From: UBA2108 sp002713215
GTDB taxonomy: Bacteria > Bacteroidota > Bacteroidia > Flavobacteriales_G > Salibacteraceae
DNA length: 64,000 bases
Reading direction: 5' to 3'
Assembly: GCA_937891015.1 (NCBI GenBank)
Contig: CALAPY010000073.1
Coordinates: 70,919-134,918, forward strand
The notes under the pieces are model-generated. The model searched no databases. It was given only the letters and a program-made list of their open reading frames with translations, and was not told the origin of the DNA. Positions 34,055-43,302 of the stretch are shown here, piece after piece. The stretch's first letter is position 1. Each line of letters opens with the position of its first letter. Both the position numbers and the translations under genes were made by a program.

Positions 34055-34651
34055 ATGAAAATGAAATATATACTGGTAGTAATAATTGGATTAGCATTAT
34101 TGATTAGTCCTCAGCTTTACGCCCAAAAAGGACATCAACATAATGGGCATAAACACAACAAATCGCATACCCATGGATCCGGCAAGAAGGCTCATAACCA
34201 TCGTTATTCAAGAAGTAGGGTAGTTGTGGTAAAGCACCGGCGTGTTAACAAGGTAAATAAACTTCCCGCAGGTTATAGAACCTATAACCTCAATGGGCGA
34301 AAATATTACAGGCACAATGGTTATTATTATCATTATGTTGGTGGAACTTACAGCATCATCTCATCTCCTCGGGGATTGAGGGTCACTGTTTTGCCTAAAG
34401 GCTATAGAAAGGTGGTTATTCGAAATAAACCCCATTTTTATTATAGGGGAACTTATTATGTTCAGGCAGGCAAAGAATATGAAGTAGTGGAACCCAAAGA
34501 AGGTACGGTGGTCTCAGAATTACCGGAATACAATGTTGAGGAGATTACCATTGACGAGAAGACCTATTTTGAAATAGATAATATTCTATACCAACCAGTG
34601 AGTACCGAGGAAGGATCACAATATAAGATTGTTGGAAAGCTTGAAGATTAG
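34055..34651 (+). CDS. Secreted histidine-rich DUF6515 family protein
   Basis: 198 residues. A signal peptide (MKMKYILVVIIGLALLISPQLYAQ) is followed by a His/Lys-rich stretch (about 26-50, HQHNGHKHNKSHTHG-like, possibly metal-binding) and repeated GYR/YYY segments: LPAGYRTYNLNGRKYYRHNGYYYHYVGG and LPKGYRKVVIRNKPHFYYRGTYYV, the DUF6515 signature. The C-terminal part has a third similar beta unit (ITIDEKTYFEIDNILYQPV). Function unknown; the context, next to a multiheme cytochrome gene whose start overlaps its end, suggests an outer-membrane or periplasmic partner. Confidence 0.88.
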   Translation: MKMKYILVVIIGLALLISPQLYAQKGHQHNGHKHNKSHTHGSGKKAHNHRYSRSRVVVVKHRRVNKVNKLPAGYRTYNLNGRKYYRHNGYYYHYVGGTYSIISSPRGLRVTVLPKGYRKVVIRNKPHFYYRGTYYVQAGKEYEVVEPKEGTVVSELPEYNVEEITIDEKTYFEIDNILYQPVSTEEGSQYKIVGKLED

Positions 34652-36884
34652 GCATAAATCCCGATTAAGTCCAAAATATGGGATTCTTATTGTTTTAATG
34701 TTCTTAATTGCTTGGTCGTGCAATCGAACAACAACGAATCAAACATCCAATATCAATAAGAATGATTTTTCAAATTCCGAATTTGTAGGCTCGAAAACCT
34801 GCAAGTCGTGCCACACTGATCAATTTAAAGATTGGGAGGGCTCTCACCACGATTTAGCCATGCAGGAGGCCAATTCTTCCACCATATTGGGTGATTTTAA
34901 CCAAGTTGTATTTAATGGCAAAAATGCGAAGAGCACATTCTTTAAGAAAGATGGCAACTACTATGTGAATACAACCAATAGTGAAGGCGAATATCAGGAT
35001 TTCAAAATCGAATATACTTTCGGTGTTGATCCATTGCAGCAGTACATTGTAAAATTTCCCGATGGGGCCTATCAGTGCTTGCTTACCGCATGGGATAGCA
35101 GGGAGAACAAATGGTTTCATTTACAACCCGATTTGGAAATCAGGCATGCTGAATGGCTAAACTGGAGTAAAGGAAGTATGCGCTGGAATACCATGTGTGC
35201 CGATTGCCATTCTACCAATTTGAAAAAGAATTTCGACCCGGATACCGAGACATACAATACTACCTACAATGAAATTGATGTTGGTTGTGAATCCTGCCAT
35301 GGACCAGCTAGTGAACACGTAAGTTTTTATAATAGCGAAGAACAAAACGGTGTACCTCCTGCCATGTACATGCATAAGGGTATGCGCCCAAAGGAAGTGG
35401 TTGATAAATGTGCTCGTTGTCATTCGCGACGGTCGCCATTAACCGAGTATTTTGATTATACCAGTTCTTACTCCGATCACTACAACATTGGGCTTCCGGT
35501 GGAACCGGAATATGAACTGGATGGACAAATAAAAGGAGAGGATTATGTTGTAGGTTCCTTTCTTCAGAGCAAAATGTATCACAACGATGTTTCTTGTATC
35601 GACTGCCACGATGTACATACCTTGAAATTGAAAAAGCAAGGAAATGCACTGTGTGTCAGTTGCCACGAAACCGGATACGATGATGCTTCGCACCATTTCC
35701 ACGCAATCGGATATGAGGGTGCCGAGTGTATTAATTGCCACATGCCAGGAAAAACCTATATGGGAAATGACTACCGAAGAGATCATAGTTTTAGAGTTCC
35801 CAGACCGGATCAATCCGAGGTATATGGAACTCCCAATACCTGCAATGGATGTCATGCCGATAAGTCGGCACAATGGGCTAGTAAGGCCATTGTAGATCAT
35901 TTTGGCCCAAATCGAGCCGATCATTTTTCCGATTCATTGCTGGCAGGATATTACTCTAGCCCAACCGCATTTCAATATGTTCTAAGGAATGGAGAATATC
36001 CAGATATTATAAGGGCAAGTGCTTTAAGGCAGCTAAGTAATAGAATCCTATCCAAGGAAGAAGCAAATGAATTGATTGGTTTCCTTGGTGATTCCTCTGT
36101 TTGGGTCAGGAATGAGGCAATCGTTGCATTAAGCAATGTTGAAAACCCATCTGTTTCAAAGTGGATTGAACCATTGTTGGAAGATACAAGCCGGAGGGTA
36201 CGAATTTCTGCCGTAGATTACTTTGTTGCACGTAGACTTACACCTCAATCGAAATACGATACGGCCTATGCCAATGCAAAAAAGGAACAACAAACTCAGT
36301 TGGATGTGGTAGCCGATTTTGCTGCAGGCCAGCATCAAAGGGCGTTGGATTATCAGAATAATGGAAAAATTGATTTGGCCATTGGAGCCTATCGCAAGGC
36401 CATTGAAATAGACGATTTGTATAATACCTCCAGGATGAACCTGGCACTGTTGCTGGTTGAAAGAGGAGACGTTAAAGGGGCCGAAAAGGCTTATCTCAAG
36501 GTAATAGAAACCGAGCCTGCTTATTCTTATTCATACTACATGCTCGGGCTTCTGTACAACGAACAAGGTGATACCGAAAAATCACTAAAGTATCTGGCAG
36601 AAGCTTGCGGTAAAAGGCCTGTGGTTATCCGGGCATATTACAACTATTCCTTAAAGCTTCAGGAAGTAGGTCGGGACAGGGAGGCTCTAAAAATGATTGA
36701 TGATGGTTTAAAGATACTCCCAAACAATGAAGAGTTTCTCTACATACGATTGCTCAGTCAGCTCAAACTAAAGCAAACCAAGAATGCGTTGGAAACATGC
36801 AGTACGTTGCTTCAAATTGCCCCTCAGAACGGAGACTATCGGAGAATAATGAATGAACTAAGGAAAAGGTCGAACGGAATTTAG
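34638..36884 (+). CDS. Octaheme-type cytochrome c lipoprotein fused to HEAT and TPR repeats
   Basis: About 748 residues from TTG 34638 (TTG 34629 is also possible); the first ATG would cut into the signal sequence. A lipoprotein signal (GILIVLMFLIAWSC) leads to eight CxxCH heme motifs between about residues 50 and 420 (CKSCH, CADCH, CESCH, CARCH, CIDCH, CVSCH, CINCH, CNGCH). HEAT-like helices (about 450-525) and TPR units (about 555-740; AIGAYRKAIEIDDLYNTSRMNLALLL, YMLGLLYNEQGDTEKSLKYLAEA) follow. The heme part resembles cytochrome c554/multiheme families involved in periplasmic electron transfer. It overlaps the DUF6515 gene by about 14 bases, implying coupled translation. Confidence 0.88.
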   Translation, partial: SLKIRHKSRLSPKYGILIVLMFLIAWSCNRTTTNQTSNINKNDFSNSEFVGSKTCKSCHTDQFKDWEGSHHDLAMQEANSSTILGDFNQVVFNGKNAKSTFFKKDGNYYVNTTNSEGEYQDFKIEYTFGVDPLQQYIVKFPDGAYQCLLTAWDSRENKWFHLQPDLEIRHAEWLNWSKGSMRWNTMCADCHSTNLKKNFDPDTETYNTTYNEIDVGCESCHGPASEHVSFYNSEEQNGVPPAMYMHKGMRPKEVVDKCARCHSRRSPLTEYFDYTSSYSDHYNIGLPVEPEYELDGQIKGEDYVVGSFLQSKMYHNDVSCIDCHDVHTLKLKKQGNALCVSCHETGYDDASHHFHAIGYEGAECINCHMPGKTYMGNDYRRDHSFRVPRPDQSEVYGTPNTCNGCHADKSAQWASKAIVDHFGPNRADHFSDSLLAGYYSSPTAFQYVLRNGEYPDIIRASALRQLSNRILSKEEANELIGFLGDSSVWVRNEAIVALSNVENPSVSKWIEPLLEDTSRRVRISAVDYFVARRLTPQSKYDTAYANAKKEQQTQLDVVADFAAGQHQRALDYQNNGKIDLAIGAYRKAIEIDDLYNTSRMNLALLLVERGDVKGAEKAYLKVIETEPAYSYSYYMLGLLYNEQGDTEKSLKYLAEACGKRPVVIRAYYNYSLKLQEVGRDREALKMIDDGLKILPNNEEFLYIRLLSQLKLKQTKNALETCSTLLQIAPQNGDYRRIMNELRKRSNGI

Positions 36885-36988
36885 AAAATCATTAGCCGAC
36901 TAAACCTTCTAAAAACCAATCATCCACTCATTTGTTATTGATTCATAATGCCTTCAAAATTTTAGTTAAGAGCATTTATTATTGCATA

Positions 36989-37657
36989 ATGATCCGTTTA
37001 CGAAAGGTAAATAAGTACTACCAGGTGGGTAAAAATCCACTTCATGTTCTTAAGGATATTGAGCTGGAAATTGGTGCCGGTGAATTGGTCTCTGTAATGG
37101 GTTCTTCCGGGTCGGGGAAATCTACCTTGCTTAATATTTTAGGAATTCTGGATCAATACGACAACGGCGAGTATTACCTAAACAATCAAATTATCAAGAG
37201 ATTATCGCAACGTAAAGCAGCTAAGTACAGAAACGAATTACTTGGTTTTATCTTTCAAAGCTTTAACCTAATCAGCTATAAAAATGCAATTGAAAATGTT
37301 GCGCTTCCCTTGTATTATCAAGGGATGGGAAGAAAAAAACGCAACAACCTGGCCTTAAAATACCTGGACCGGGTGGGATTGTTGGACCGGGCTACTCACT
37401 TACCCTCCGAACTCTCGGGTGGGCAGCAACAACGTGTTGCAATTGCACGGGCATTAATTTCAAACCCTAAGGTCATTTTAGCGGATGAACCCACCGGTGC
37501 ATTGGATAGTGAAACATCTTATGACGTAATGAACCTTTTCCGTGATGTCAATAAAGAAGGAATAACCGTGGTAATTGTAACGCACGAAGATGACATTGCC
37601 AATCGTACCGACCGATTGATTCGCTTAAAGGATGGTGTAATTCTAAAAGAAGAATAA
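36989..37657 (+). CDS. MacB/LolD-type ABC transporter ATP-binding protein
   Basis: 222 residues from ATG 36989 (MIRLRKVNKYYQVG); an ATG at 36932 would add 19 residues of unrelated hydrophobic sequence. Seen: Walker A GSSGSGKST, Q-loop IFQSFNLI, signature LSGGQQQRVAIARAL, Walker B VILADEPTGALD and the switch VIVTHE. This is the cytoplasmic motor of a MacB-type exporter or lipoprotein-release system. The stop overlaps the start of the first permease by one base; two permeases and an adaptor complete the operon. Confidence 0.94.
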   Translation: MIRLRKVNKYYQVGKNPLHVLKDIELEIGAGELVSVMGSSGSGKSTLLNILGILDQYDNGEYYLNNQIIKRLSQRKAAKYRNELLGFIFQSFNLISYKNAIENVALPLYYQGMGRKKRNNLALKYLDRVGLLDRATHLPSELSGGQQQRVAIARALISNPKVILADEPTGALDSETSYDVMNLFRDVNKEGITVVIVTHEDDIANRTDRLIRLKDGVILKEE

Positions 37658-38886
37658 TGTTCGACCTCGATAAGTGGCAGGAAATATTCAGTACCATTCA
37701 AAAGAACAAACTTCGCACTTTTCTTACCGGTTTTTCTGTGGCCTGGGGCATTTTTATGTTGGTAATACTCCTGGGGTCGGGAAAAGGCATTGAAAATGGA
37801 GTAACCGAAAGCTTTAGAGATGATGCAACCAACTCGCTTTGGATTTCAGCCGGGAGAACTGCGGTACCTTACAAAGGATTAAAGGAAGGCAGGCGAATTC
37901 AACTGGATTTGGATGATTATGAGTTTATTAAGAATCGGGTAGAGGGAACCGAGTTTGTAACCAACCGGTATGTAATGTGGAATAAATCAGTCAATTATGA
38001 GGCACAGGGAGGTTCTTACCCTATACGTGCAACAACACCTGAGCATTTGGAATTAGAGAAGACCATTATGACTAATGGAAGGTACTTAAATGAAGATGAT
38101 CTTCTGGAGCGGAGAAAGGTGGCAGTAATTGGTAAGCTGGTAAAAGAGGATTTATTTAAGAACCAGGATGCCTTGGGCAAGTACATTAAAATTCAGGGTT
38201 TTCCATTTAAGGTAATCGGTGTTTTCAATGATGAAGGTTCTGAGCGGGAGATGCGGATGGTTTACATCCCTACATCTACGGGGCAAATGGTGTTTAGCGG
38301 GGGGCGAAAACTGGGACGGATTATGACCACCGTTGGCGATGCCGACTTGATGGAGAGTTACATTATTTCCAGTAACATTAATCGTTACCTGGCTCAAAGG
38401 CATTCGTTTCATCCCAGGGATGCGCGGGCCATGTATATCCGAAATAACGTAGCGGAATTTCAAAAATTTGCTGAGTTGTTTGCAAACATTCGAATTTTTA
38501 TTTGGTTCGTTGGTATTGGGACTATTTTGGCGGGGATTGTAGGAATCAGTAACATTATGCTTATTGTAGTAAAAGAAAGAACGCGTGAAATTGGAATTAG
38601 AAAAGCAATGGGAGCATCACCCAATTCCATAATTGCTTTGGTATTGACCGAAGCAGTTTTCATTACGGGAATTGCGGGATACATTGGGTTGGTGTTAGGA
38701 GTTTTTCTGTTAGAAACATTGTCGGAGAATATTCAGGGGGTTGAAATGTTTAGAAATCCGGAAATCGATTTTGGAGTAGCTATTAGTGCTACCATTTTGT
38801 TGGTAATAAGCGGAGTAGTTGCCGGATACATTCCTGCAAAACGTGCTGCTTCCATTGAACCCGTAGTTGCATTAAGAGAAGACTGA
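37657..38886 (+). CDS. MacB-like ABC transporter permease (first copy)
   Basis: 409 residues with one N-terminal membrane helix (about 18-40), a periplasmic MacB-PCD-type domain (about 45-280) and three C-terminal membrane helices in an FtsX-type region. The coupling segment KERTREIGIRKAMGASPNSI is typical of MacB. It shares its overall plan with the next gene (IENGVTE... and LENGVTT..., AGIVGISNIMLIVVKERTREIGIRKA versus AGVIGISNIMLVVVKERTKEIGVRKA), so the two permeases come from an old duplication and probably form a heterodimer. It is translationally coupled to its neighbours by 1-base overlaps. Confidence 0.93.
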   Translation: MFDLDKWQEIFSTIQKNKLRTFLTGFSVAWGIFMLVILLGSGKGIENGVTESFRDDATNSLWISAGRTAVPYKGLKEGRRIQLDLDDYEFIKNRVEGTEFVTNRYVMWNKSVNYEAQGGSYPIRATTPEHLELEKTIMTNGRYLNEDDLLERRKVAVIGKLVKEDLFKNQDALGKYIKIQGFPFKVIGVFNDEGSEREMRMVYIPTSTGQMVFSGGRKLGRIMTTVGDADLMESYIISSNINRYLAQRHSFHPRDARAMYIRNNVAEFQKFAELFANIRIFIWFVGIGTILAGIVGISNIMLIVVKERTREIGIRKAMGASPNSIIALVLTEAVFITGIAGYIGLVLGVFLLETLSENIQGVEMFRNPEIDFGVAISATILLVISGVVAGYIPAKRAASIEPVVALRED

Positions 38887-40157
38887 TGAAGTTTTTTGAC
38901 CGAGATAAATGGCACGAGATATGGGTGGTTCTTACCAGGAATCCACTTAGAACAACGCTAACTGCTTTTGGTGTTTTCTGGGGAATTTTCATGCTTATTC
39001 TCATGCTTGGTTCTGGCAAAGGCCTGGAGAACGGAGTCACTACAAACTTTGGTTCCATGGCTACCAATAGCATGTTCGTTTGGTCACAACGTACTTCAGT
39101 TCCATACAAGGGATTACCCAAAGGGCGTTCGTTTAGTCTCAAAAACGAGGACGTAGATATTTTAATGGACAGAATCCCCGAAATAAATGTAGTTGCTCCC
39201 AGATGCCAATTAGGTGGTTATAGAGGCACTCAAGAGATCTACCGCAATAACGTAACCGGTAGTTTTCAGGTGATGGGAGATGTGCCAGAATTTCTGGAGA
39301 TTAAACCGGTTAAAATTCTTGAGGGGAGATTTCTTAACCAACGAGACGTTGAAGACAAGAGAAAGATTGCCATAATTGGAACGCGCGTAAGACAAGTACT
39401 GTTTGATCAGGGGGAAGAGGCAATTGGAGATTTTATTCGTATCAGTGGCGTTTACTTCAAAGTTGTGGGTGTATTCGGAAATATAAATGAATCTCAATCC
39501 AACGAATCAGAATTGGAATCCATTTATGTGCCCATTTCTGCATTTCAGCAAGCCTTTAATTATGGAGATCAGGTGGGTTGGATGAGCATTAACACTAAAA
39601 AAGGACAGAAGGTTTCCGACGTAGAGCCTAAAGTGATTCAGGTTCTTGCCGAACAGCACATGGTATCTCCTGATGACAAGCGCGCGTTCGGGCATTGGAA
39701 TGTCGAGAAGAACTTTTTGAAAATGAACAACCTCTTTATCGGAATAAACTTTCTGATCTGGTTAGTGGGTACCGGAACTCTCCTTGCTGGAGTGATAGGA
39801 ATAAGTAACATCATGCTGGTGGTGGTTAAAGAACGTACAAAAGAAATTGGAGTTCGAAAAGCCATTGGAGCCCGACCCTGGACCATTATTTCACAAATTG
39901 TATCGGAAACAGTGGTGTTAACAGCCATCGCAGGATACATAGGTTTGGTAATAGGGGTTGCGCTCCTGGAGGGAATCAATTACATGCTGGAAAAATTTAA
40001 CGTGCAAAGCGATATGTTTAAACATCCTGAAATCGATTTTAATGTAGCTATTACAGCAACGGTAGTGATTGTTATTGCAGGAGCTATTGCCGGGTTAATT
40101 CCTGCATACAAAGCGTCTAAAATTGATCCCGTGCTGGCATTAAAATCAGAAGGATAA
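38886..40157 (+). CDS. MacB-like ABC transporter permease (second copy)
   Basis: 423 residues, same plan as the preceding permease: N-terminal membrane helix (about 17-40), large periplasmic domain with LPKGRSFSLKNEDVDIL, then three membrane helices and the KERTKEIGVRKAIGARPWTI coupling segment. The ATG overlaps the stop of the previous gene. With the ATPase and the HlyD-like adaptor it would export a substrate from the inner membrane or periplasm through an unlinked outer-membrane channel; the substrate cannot be inferred. Confidence 0.93.
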   Translation: MKFFDRDKWHEIWVVLTRNPLRTTLTAFGVFWGIFMLILMLGSGKGLENGVTTNFGSMATNSMFVWSQRTSVPYKGLPKGRSFSLKNEDVDILMDRIPEINVVAPRCQLGGYRGTQEIYRNNVTGSFQVMGDVPEFLEIKPVKILEGRFLNQRDVEDKRKIAIIGTRVRQVLFDQGEEAIGDFIRISGVYFKVVGVFGNINESQSNESELESIYVPISAFQQAFNYGDQVGWMSINTKKGQKVSDVEPKVIQVLAEQHMVSPDDKRAFGHWNVEKNFLKMNNLFIGINFLIWLVGTGTLLAGVIGISNIMLVVVKERTKEIGVRKAIGARPWTIISQIVSETVVLTAIAGYIGLVIGVALLEGINYMLEKFNVQSDMFKHPEIDFNVAITATVVIVIAGAIAGLIPAYKASKIDPVLALKSEG

Positions 40158-40195
40158 GTGGTGCATTTTAATATTGATATTGAAAAGAACAAAAA

Positions 40196-41320
40196 ATGAA
40201 AGTTGTATTACGAGTTATATTAGGCTCAATTCTCCTGGGGGTATTTGGTTATACCCTATGGTATTTATATGCAAAGTCACAGGAAAAACCACAAGTGGCC
40301 ATCACCGAAAAACCATTTGTATCTGATATTATAGTAAAAACAGTGGCCACCGGTTCGGTTGTACCCAGAAAAGAAGTAGAGGTAAAACCCAATATTTCGG
40401 GTATCATAAAGGAAGTTTATGTCGAGGCCGGTCAAAAGGTTAAGGCCGGAGATATTATTGCTAAGGTTAGAATTGTTCCCAACCTGGAGCGGTTAACCAC
40501 GGCCGAAAGTAGGGTAGATCGGGCGGCAATTACACTTGAAAATGCTAAACTCGATTACGACAGAAATTATCAGCTGTATAAAGACCAGGTGATTTCCAAG
40601 GCCACCTTTCAACCTTTTGAAGTAGCGCTAAAATCGGCTCAGGAAGAAGCCGAGACGGCGCAGGATAACCTGGACATTATTCGCGATGGCGCAACCAAGG
40701 ACTCCAAGTCCACCACCAATACACTTATTCGCGCAACAGTAGGAGGAATGGTTCTGGACGTTCCGGTAAAAGAGGGGAACTCTGTAATCGAAGCCAATAA
40801 TTTTAACGAAGGAACAACCATTGCCTCCATAGCCGACATGCAGGATATGATTTTTGAAGGAAAAGTAGATGAAAGTGAAGTTGGAAAACTACGCGAGGGA
40901 ATGAGGATTATCCTTAAGGTTGGTGCCATTGAAAATACAAAGTTCAATGCAGAGTTAAACTACATAGCTCCTAAGGGTATAGAGGAAAACGGGGCCATTC
41001 AATTCGAGATTAAGGCCAACGTTAAGCTTGATACTTCCAGCTTTATTAGGGCGGGCTACAGTGCCAATGGAGATATTGTACTGGACCGCGTAGACAGTGT
41101 TATTTGCATAAACGAATCGTTATTGAAGTTTGAGGATAAGGAACCTTACGTTGAAGTACAGACAGGAGGTGATGAATTCGAAAAGCGAACCGTGGTAACC
41201 GGTTTGTCCGACGGAATAAATACGGAAATTAAAGAAGGGGTTTCCCTGGAAGATGAGATTAAAGCTGGAATGATCGACGTGGAAGAAATGGAGAAAAAGA
41301 AGGGTAGAAGAAGGCATTAA
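40196..41320 (+). CDS. HlyD/MacA-like periplasmic adaptor protein
   Basis: 374 residues. An N-terminal membrane anchor (about 5-27), the barrel-sandwich half KPFVSDIIVKTVATGSVVPRKEVEVKPNISGIIKEVYVEAGQKVKAGDIIAKV (about 38-92, lipoyl-like), a short alpha-hairpin (about 95-150), the second half (IRATVGGMVLDVPVKEGNSV) and a beta-barrel domain with an ILKVGAIENTKFNAELNYIAP segment. This is the usual adaptor of MacAB-type exporters. It is the last gene of the operon and is followed by a strong bidirectional terminator. Confidence 0.93.
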   Translation: MKVVLRVILGSILLGVFGYTLWYLYAKSQEKPQVAITEKPFVSDIIVKTVATGSVVPRKEVEVKPNISGIIKEVYVEAGQKVKAGDIIAKVRIVPNLERLTTAESRVDRAAITLENAKLDYDRNYQLYKDQVISKATFQPFEVALKSAQEEAETAQDNLDIIRDGATKDSKSTTNTLIRATVGGMVLDVPVKEGNSVIEANNFNEGTTIASIADMQDMIFEGKVDESEVGKLREGMRIILKVGAIENTKFNAELNYIAPKGIEENGAIQFEIKANVKLDTSSFIRAGYSANGDIVLDRVDSVICINESLLKFEDKEPYVEVQTGGDEFEKRTVVTGLSDGINTEIKEGVSLEDEIKAGMIDVEEMEKKKGRRRH

Positions 41321-41335
41321 CCCTGTAGCGACAAA

Positions 41336-41366
41336 CAAAAAAGGCTCGCATTGCGAGCCTTTTTTG
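41336..41366. terminator. Bidirectional terminator between the exporter operon and the cold-shock gene
   Basis: GGCTCGCA (41343-41350) and TGCGAGCC (41352-41359) form an 8-bp stem with A-run on the left and T-run on the right. It serves both the plus-strand exporter operon and the minus-strand cold-shock gene. Confidence 0.93.
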
Positions 41367-41382
41367 TTACGATTTATAAATA

Positions 41383-41577
41383 TTATACGTTTTGCTTTAC
41401 GTCAACTGCCATGGGGCCTTTTCTACCCTCTCCAACTTCAAATGTAACTTCGTCGCCGTCGGTTATAATATCAATACATCCTGTTTTGTGAACAAAGTAT
41501 TCTTTACCTGTTCCTTCTTCAGTAATAAAGCCAAAGCCTTTTTCTTGATTGAAGAATTTTACTGTTCCTGTTTTCAA
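41383..41577 (-). CDS. Cold-shock protein (CspA family)
   Basis: 64 residues, a single cold-shock domain. RNP1 is KGFGFI (13-18) and RNP2 YFVH (27-30). It binds single-stranded RNA and DNA and prevents RNA structure at low temperature. The start is TTG at 41577: no in-frame ATG lies upstream before stop codons, and the sequence GTVKFFNQEKGFGFI begins exactly at the family N-terminus. It ends near a shared terminator. The leader upstream is more than 100 bases long and T-rich, a common feature of cold-shock genes, but no specific element was identified. Confidence 0.95.
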   Translation of the reverse strand: MKTGTVKFFNQEKGFGFITEEGTGKEYFVHKTGCIDIITDGDEVTFEVGEGRKGPMAVDVKQNV

Positions 41578-41700
41578 AATATTAAGAATTAAATTAAGCC
41601 TCGAAAGTAAGACTTTTTTTTATGCACGTCAGAGTAGATAGAATAATAATTACAGACGGTAAATCAAATGTACGAAGCTAATAACTTGTTACTGTATATA

Positions 41701-42081
41701 TTACGGCCAAAGGCTCCAGCTTTTGCTGGCGATCTTATTAACTACGTAATTTATTCCTCCGGTAATAATTGCATCCTGGGGAAACCTGCTTTGGTAAGGA
41801 TTTCCCATTTGCGTTAGTCGTTCCGAATAATAAATGCTAGTATTGGTATGACTAATTGGGAAGAAAGTATTTACCCAGGGTTTATCCGAGTTTTTCGAAG
41901 TTAAACTAACCGCATCTTCAAGCAATTTAAATGAAAATGGAGAAATCAATTGTGAAGGAGTAAACTTTGGATTAAACTCAGTAAGCTTTATAGAATTGGT
42001 TAAGTTCGAATTGAACTCCTGTTGGCAATAACCAACAAATCCAATTAGAGTAAGAACATATGTTAGTGCTATCCGCTTCAC
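41701..42081 (-). CDS. Hypothetical secreted protein
   Basis: 126 residues with a signal peptide (MKRIALTYVLTLIGFVGYCQ, 1-20) and a short, Asn/Ser/Phe-rich mature part (FNPKFTPSQLISPFSFKLLEDAV, and PQDAIITGGINYVVNKIASK near the end). No family is recognised. It lies 16 bases after the larger secreted protein gene in the same direction, so the two are probably cotranscribed, divergently from recA. Nothing points to an enzyme. Confidence 0.7.
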   Translation of the reverse strand: MKRIALTYVLTLIGFVGYCQQEFNSNLTNSIKLTEFNPKFTPSQLISPFSFKLLEDAVSLTSKNSDKPWVNTFFPISHTNTSIYYSERLTQMGNPYQSRFPQDAIITGGINYVVNKIASKSWSLWP

Positions 42082-42097
42082 TGAATTGACAAAGGAA

Positions 42098-43141
42098 CTA
42101 ATTTTTTGTCAAATTGTAATAGGCGATAATATCGGTAAAGTATTTATTTGCCGCGTCCAAAACCGCTGCACCGTATTTTTCGGGAGTGGTTTTCACTTCA
42201 AAAGTGGAAACGTATTCAATCTTTTTGTTACGGCGGTTTTGTAATACTTCGGGTAGCTCTCCTTCAAATTTCTCAACTTTATCGGCATAGGGTACAGTAG
42301 ATGTAAGTCTATTTGGATTGGCTCCGTAATATCCCATATACCATGAGTTTAAGTATTCTGTGTTTACGCTTAGCATGGTGCCGCCCACGTTTGTCGCAGC
42401 TTCCCAGGAACTTTCACTACCTATTGAAGGAACAATTCGAACTCCGGCCACAATCGACTGTTCCGCACTTTCGCCATAGGAGTAGGTAATTGTGCTAGCA
42501 GATCTGGACGTTTCATTGATATAGGCCGTTGCATTGGAGGCAACATCTGCAAAGTCAATGTATAGAACCAAGCTGGCTATATTGGTTCCCTGCTCCTTGG
42601 CCAGTTTTTTTCCTCCCGGTGGAATGGCAATTACTTTGTTCCATATGGGGGTGTTTTGGTAGCTAACACAATAGCCCAATCCCTGAGATTTGGAGTAGAT
42701 TTCAGGATCTTCTGCAGCTTCTTTTAGCTTTTGGGTCTTCTCCGACCGTTCAAACACACTCCATGGAATGACTTCAATTCCCGCTTCTTCCTTCATTCTT
42801 TTAATAAAGGTTTCCGCCACCTGGTCAGTAATTTTTTGAAGATCGTCTTCAGTTACCCCGGAAAGAATTCCATACGATCCACTAGATGATTTAACTTTAC
42901 CGACACCATCAATTTTATCCATGGCTTTTGCAACAGTAGCCGTGGTTATCTTGTAAACCACATGGAACTTAATCATCGACCATTTTTCGTTTTTATAAAT
43001 GGCTTTATGACTGGAGAAACAACCATACTGCGTTTCCAATTCTTTAATTTTTGCCTTATTCGCTTTTTTGTCTTGTGCGATTGAGAAGGTCGATAATGAA
43101 ACAATGGTTATGATTAAAAGAGATTTAATTGTAGTAATCAT
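42098..43141 (-). CDS. Hypothetical secreted protein
   Basis: 347 residues with a signal peptide (MITTIKSLLIITIVSLSTFSIAQ) and no family that I can name. The mature part begins with a basic helix, then IKFHVVYKITTATVAKAMDKIDGVG and a long central region with TITYSYGESAEQSIVAGVRIVPSIG and YLNSWYMGYYGANPNRL, and ends in a helix (VLDAANKYFTDIIAYYNL). A single pair of cysteines (near 40 and 160) is present. It is the first gene of a two-gene unit and diverges from recA across 241 bases. The clean reading frame and signal peptide support a real gene. Confidence 0.75.
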   Translation of the reverse strand: MITTIKSLLIITIVSLSTFSIAQDKKANKAKIKELETQYGCFSSHKAIYKNEKWSMIKFHVVYKITTATVAKAMDKIDGVGKVKSSSGSYGILSGVTEDDLQKITDQVAETFIKRMKEEAGIEVIPWSVFERSEKTQKLKEAAEDPEIYSKSQGLGYCVSYQNTPIWNKVIAIPPGGKKLAKEQGTNIASLVLYIDFADVASNATAYINETSRSASTITYSYGESAEQSIVAGVRIVPSIGSESSWEAATNVGGTMLSVNTEYLNSWYMGYYGANPNRLTSTVPYADKVEKFEGELPEVLQNRRNKKIEYVSTFEVKTTPEKYGAAVLDAANKYFTDIIAYYNLTKN

Positions 43142-43302
43142 AATGAGAAGCTTTGAAATTAGGATTTAAAATTAAAATTTTCTCAGAGAAAAAAAGAACT
43201 AAATACAAGATTTACAGGCATTACCTTACTAATTATACGTAGATTCCCGTAGTAGAAATATGGTGCATAAAAACAGGCAATCAGGTGGCAATCGGTGCAT
43301 TC

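Noticed and set aside
34638..36884. Assignment of the octaheme protein as a nitrite or hydroxylamine reductase
   Set aside because: Eight CxxCH motifs alone do not identify these enzymes; no CxxCK active-site heme is present, and HEAT/TPR domains follow.
36989..41320. Assignment of the ABC operon as an antibiotic exporter
   Set aside because: MacB-type systems export many substrates; nothing in the sequence specifies one, and no TolC-like gene is linked.
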